Source of the DNA: Verrucomicrobiota bacterium
GTDB lineage: Bacteria > Verrucomicrobiota > Kiritimatiellia > CAIQIC01
Assembly (NCBI GenBank): GCA_004321905.1
Contig: SCQF01000043.1
Location: forward strand, 1-34,080
DNA length: 34,080 nt
Direction: 5' to 3'
Shown: positions 32,791 through 34,080 of the stretch, piece by piece
Position numbering within the stretch: position 1 is the first letter of the stretch
Layout of the letters: every line of letters starts with the position of its first letter
Made by a program: the position numbers and the translations under genes
The notes under the pieces: model-generated
What the model saw: the letters and a program-made list of their open reading frames with translations, nothing else
Database searches by the model: none
What the model was told of the DNA's origin: nothing

Positions 32791-33805
32791 GGCGCTCCTC
32801 CTCGCCAATGTAGGCACGCCCGACGCCCCCGAGGTTGCTGCTGTCCGAAAATATCTGCGCGAATTCCTGTCCGATCCGGCCATCATTCAAGCGCCGGGGC
32901 CGGTGCGCTGGATGTTGGTGAATCTGCTGCTGGCTCCTTTTCGTGCGCGGCCATCGGCCAGAAAATATCAACAAATTTGGCTGCCGGGGGGGGCGCCGCT
33001 GCTGGTACACGGGCGAAATTTTTCTGTCGCACTACAAGCCGAGTTGGGCGCCGACTGGGTGGTGGCGTTGGCCCTGCGCTACGGTGAGCCATCGTTTCGG
33101 AATGCGCTCGCCGCACTGGTGGCCGGCGGGCAGATCAGCGACTTCGTGCTGGCTCCACTTTTCCCGCAGGCCGCGCCGGCGACTTCGGGTTCGGCGGCCC
33201 AACATTTTTTCCAAACCTTGGAAAAACTTGGCTGGTCGGGACCGGCACGCGTACTGCCTTCTTTCCCGACCGCGGCGGGTTTTATCGAGCCGCTAGCCGC
33301 GATCGCGGCGCTCGGCGCACGCGATTTCCAACCGGATCACTGGCTGTTTAGCTTCCATGGCTTGCCGGAGGCGCAGCAAAATAATCCGGGCTGCCACTAC
33401 CGCGAAGAATGTCTGGCAACCGCCACGGCGCTTGCCAGCCAGCTCAACCTGGCGGCCGGCGTTTGGTCGGTTTCGTTTCAGTCGCGGCTGGGACCGGTCA
33501 AGTGGCTTGGTCCGTACACCGCACAAATCTTGCATGAACTGCCTGCGCGTGGCGTGCGGCGCCTGGCTGTGGTTGCGCCGTCGTTTGTCGCCGACTGCTT
33601 GGAGACGCTGGAAGAGCTGGCGATCAGAGGCCGCAAAACTTTTTTGGCGGCGGGCGGCGTGGATTTCCGTTGTGTCCCGTGCCTGAATGCGCGGCCTGCG
33701 TGGGTCAAGGGTTTTGCCGGAATCGTGCGTGCGGCGGCGGGCTTATTTCCTAACATGTTAAGGAACCCTACACGCCAACCAATAGCATTGGCAAGGCCAA
33801 CCTAG
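32783..33805 (+). CDS. hemH: Ferrochelatase
   Basis: HemH inserts Fe(II) into protoporphyrin IX. The 340-residue protein opens with KALLLANVGTPDAPEVAAVRKYLREFL. It has PLLVHGRNF, FVLAPLFPQAAPATSGS, the catalytic His192 in FSFHGLPE, CHYREECLATA, FQSRLGPVKWLGPYT and APSFVADCLETLEEL with the usual acidic residue. The start is a GTG (32783) overlapping the hemY stop, so translation is probably coupled. A copy of the genome's palindromic repeat lies inside the gene at 33205-33226, encoding FFQTLEK in a helix. The C-terminal 20 or so residues (NMLRNPTRQPIALARPT) look like an added tail. No terminator is evident after the stop. Confidence 0.95.
   Translation: MPKALLLANVGTPDAPEVAAVRKYLREFLSDPAIIQAPGPVRWMLVNLLLAPFRARPSARKYQQIWLPGGAPLLVHGRNFSVALQAELGADWVVALALRYGEPSFRNALAALVAGGQISDFVLAPLFPQAAPATSGSAAQHFFQTLEKLGWSGPARVLPSFPTAAGFIEPLAAIAALGARDFQPDHWLFSFHGLPEAQQNNPGCHYREECLATATALASQLNLAAGVWSVSFQSRLGPVKWLGPYTAQILHELPARGVRRLAVVAPSFVADCLETLEELAIRGRKTFLAAGGVDFRCVPCLNARPAWVKGFAGIVRAAAGLFPNMLRNPTRQPIALARPT
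33205..33226. repeat. Single palindrome copy inside hemH
   Basis: A 22-bp near-perfect palindrome, TTTTTTCCAAACCTTGGAAAAA, with no partner copy nearby. It is read as HFFQTLEKL. The protein aligns by eye with other ferrochelatases here without an obvious insertion. Confidence 0.7.
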
Positions 33806-34080
33806 GGAAATGAAGTCGGGACAGAGGTTGCCACTTCGGCTTTGTGCTCCTTTAATCTCGGTTATGAAGGCTCATCGTTGCCGAGTGGCCCTGGTTTCCC
33901 CGCCATAGCCCTGCGACAGCGGGTCCCGGTTAACGGATTGGGTTTTCAGCACGGCGCAGCGCGGGCCGGGTAAAGGTTGCAAGCGGAAAAGTGACAAAGC
34001 AGAAAAACTGGGGAGTTTATCCGCGGTGAGCGCGTGAAAAGCGCTGGGCATATTTTCCCTTAGAGCGTTTCTGGTAATCA
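33806..34080. other. No gene supported (275 bases at the right edge)
   Basis: After hemH I see no ORF with a start and ribosome binding site, no tRNA and no terminator that I can defend. One small hairpin AGCGC-N7-GCGCT is near 34027-34043. The stretch could be the leader of a gene beyond the edge or hold an RNA I do not recognise. Confidence 0.4.

Noticed and set aside
33806-34080. Riboswitch or stable RNA after hemH
   Set aside because: I compared it by eye with cobalamin riboswitch, RNase P, tmRNA and SRP signatures and found no convincing match.

Overview
The window looks like a piece of the chromosome of a GC-rich Gram-negative bacterium. It carries lipoprotein signal peptides, a BamE-like protein, a GspE/GspF secretion pair and a periplasmic cyclophilin. 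The gene families (a YdjY-domain protein, long NfeD, ftsH-folP-cdaA-cdaR, a large beta-helix protein with two domains) and the dense small palindromic repeats suggest the PVC superphylum, most likely Verrucomicrobiota/Kiritimatiellota. That placement is inference; there is no rRNA gene in the window. No tRNA, rRNA, prophage or CRISPR was seen. One decayed IS30-type fragment sits at the left edge.

Layout. 1-106: IS30-like transposase remnant. 202-1238 (minus): nrdR plus an unknown gene, translationally coupled, behind a strong promoter. 1371-4236 (plus): gspE-gspF. 4330-5574: YihY/BrkB membrane protein fused to a cyclic-nucleotide-binding domain. 5626-7306 (minus): srkA-like kinase and a lipoprotein cyclophilin. 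7477-9869 (plus): DUF1015 protein, then an IspD-like protein that has lost its catalytic residues, and acylphosphatase. 9931-10785 (minus): accD. 11010-13130 (plus): one beta-helix protein cut in two by an in-frame TGA. 13142-17443 (minus): comF, nfeD, a small membrane protein, ftsB-like and eno, with an intrinsic terminator after eno. 17733-25342 (plus): lipoprotein, ftsH, folP, cdaA, cdaR, TPR lipoprotein, YdjY protein, NifU-like protein. 25473-27304 (minus): BamE-like protein and galM. 27529-33805 (plus): FAD-linked oxidase and the heme cluster hemE-hemN-hemY-hemH. 33806-34080 has no gene I can support.

How genes work together. HemE, HemN, HemY and HemH are four consecutive steps from uroporphyrinogen III to protoheme, with 8-base overlaps at two of the three junctions. 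CdaA and CdaR are a c-di-AMP synthase and its partner. FtsH and FolP precede them. Enolase and the FtsB-like protein are neighbours as in many bacteria.

The most striking structure is a family of short palindromes, consensus TTTTCCAAGGCTTGGAAAA. They occur almost always as doublets whose centres are about 30-33 bp apart, close to three helical turns. I count nine doublets, all intergenic, between convergent, divergent and co-directional genes alike. The spacers between the two palindromes are not conserved in sequence, but their length (11-14 bp) is. A further clear single copy lies inside hemH. Two GC-rich double-hairpin elements and a possible MITE-like module lie at 25.0-26.2 kb.
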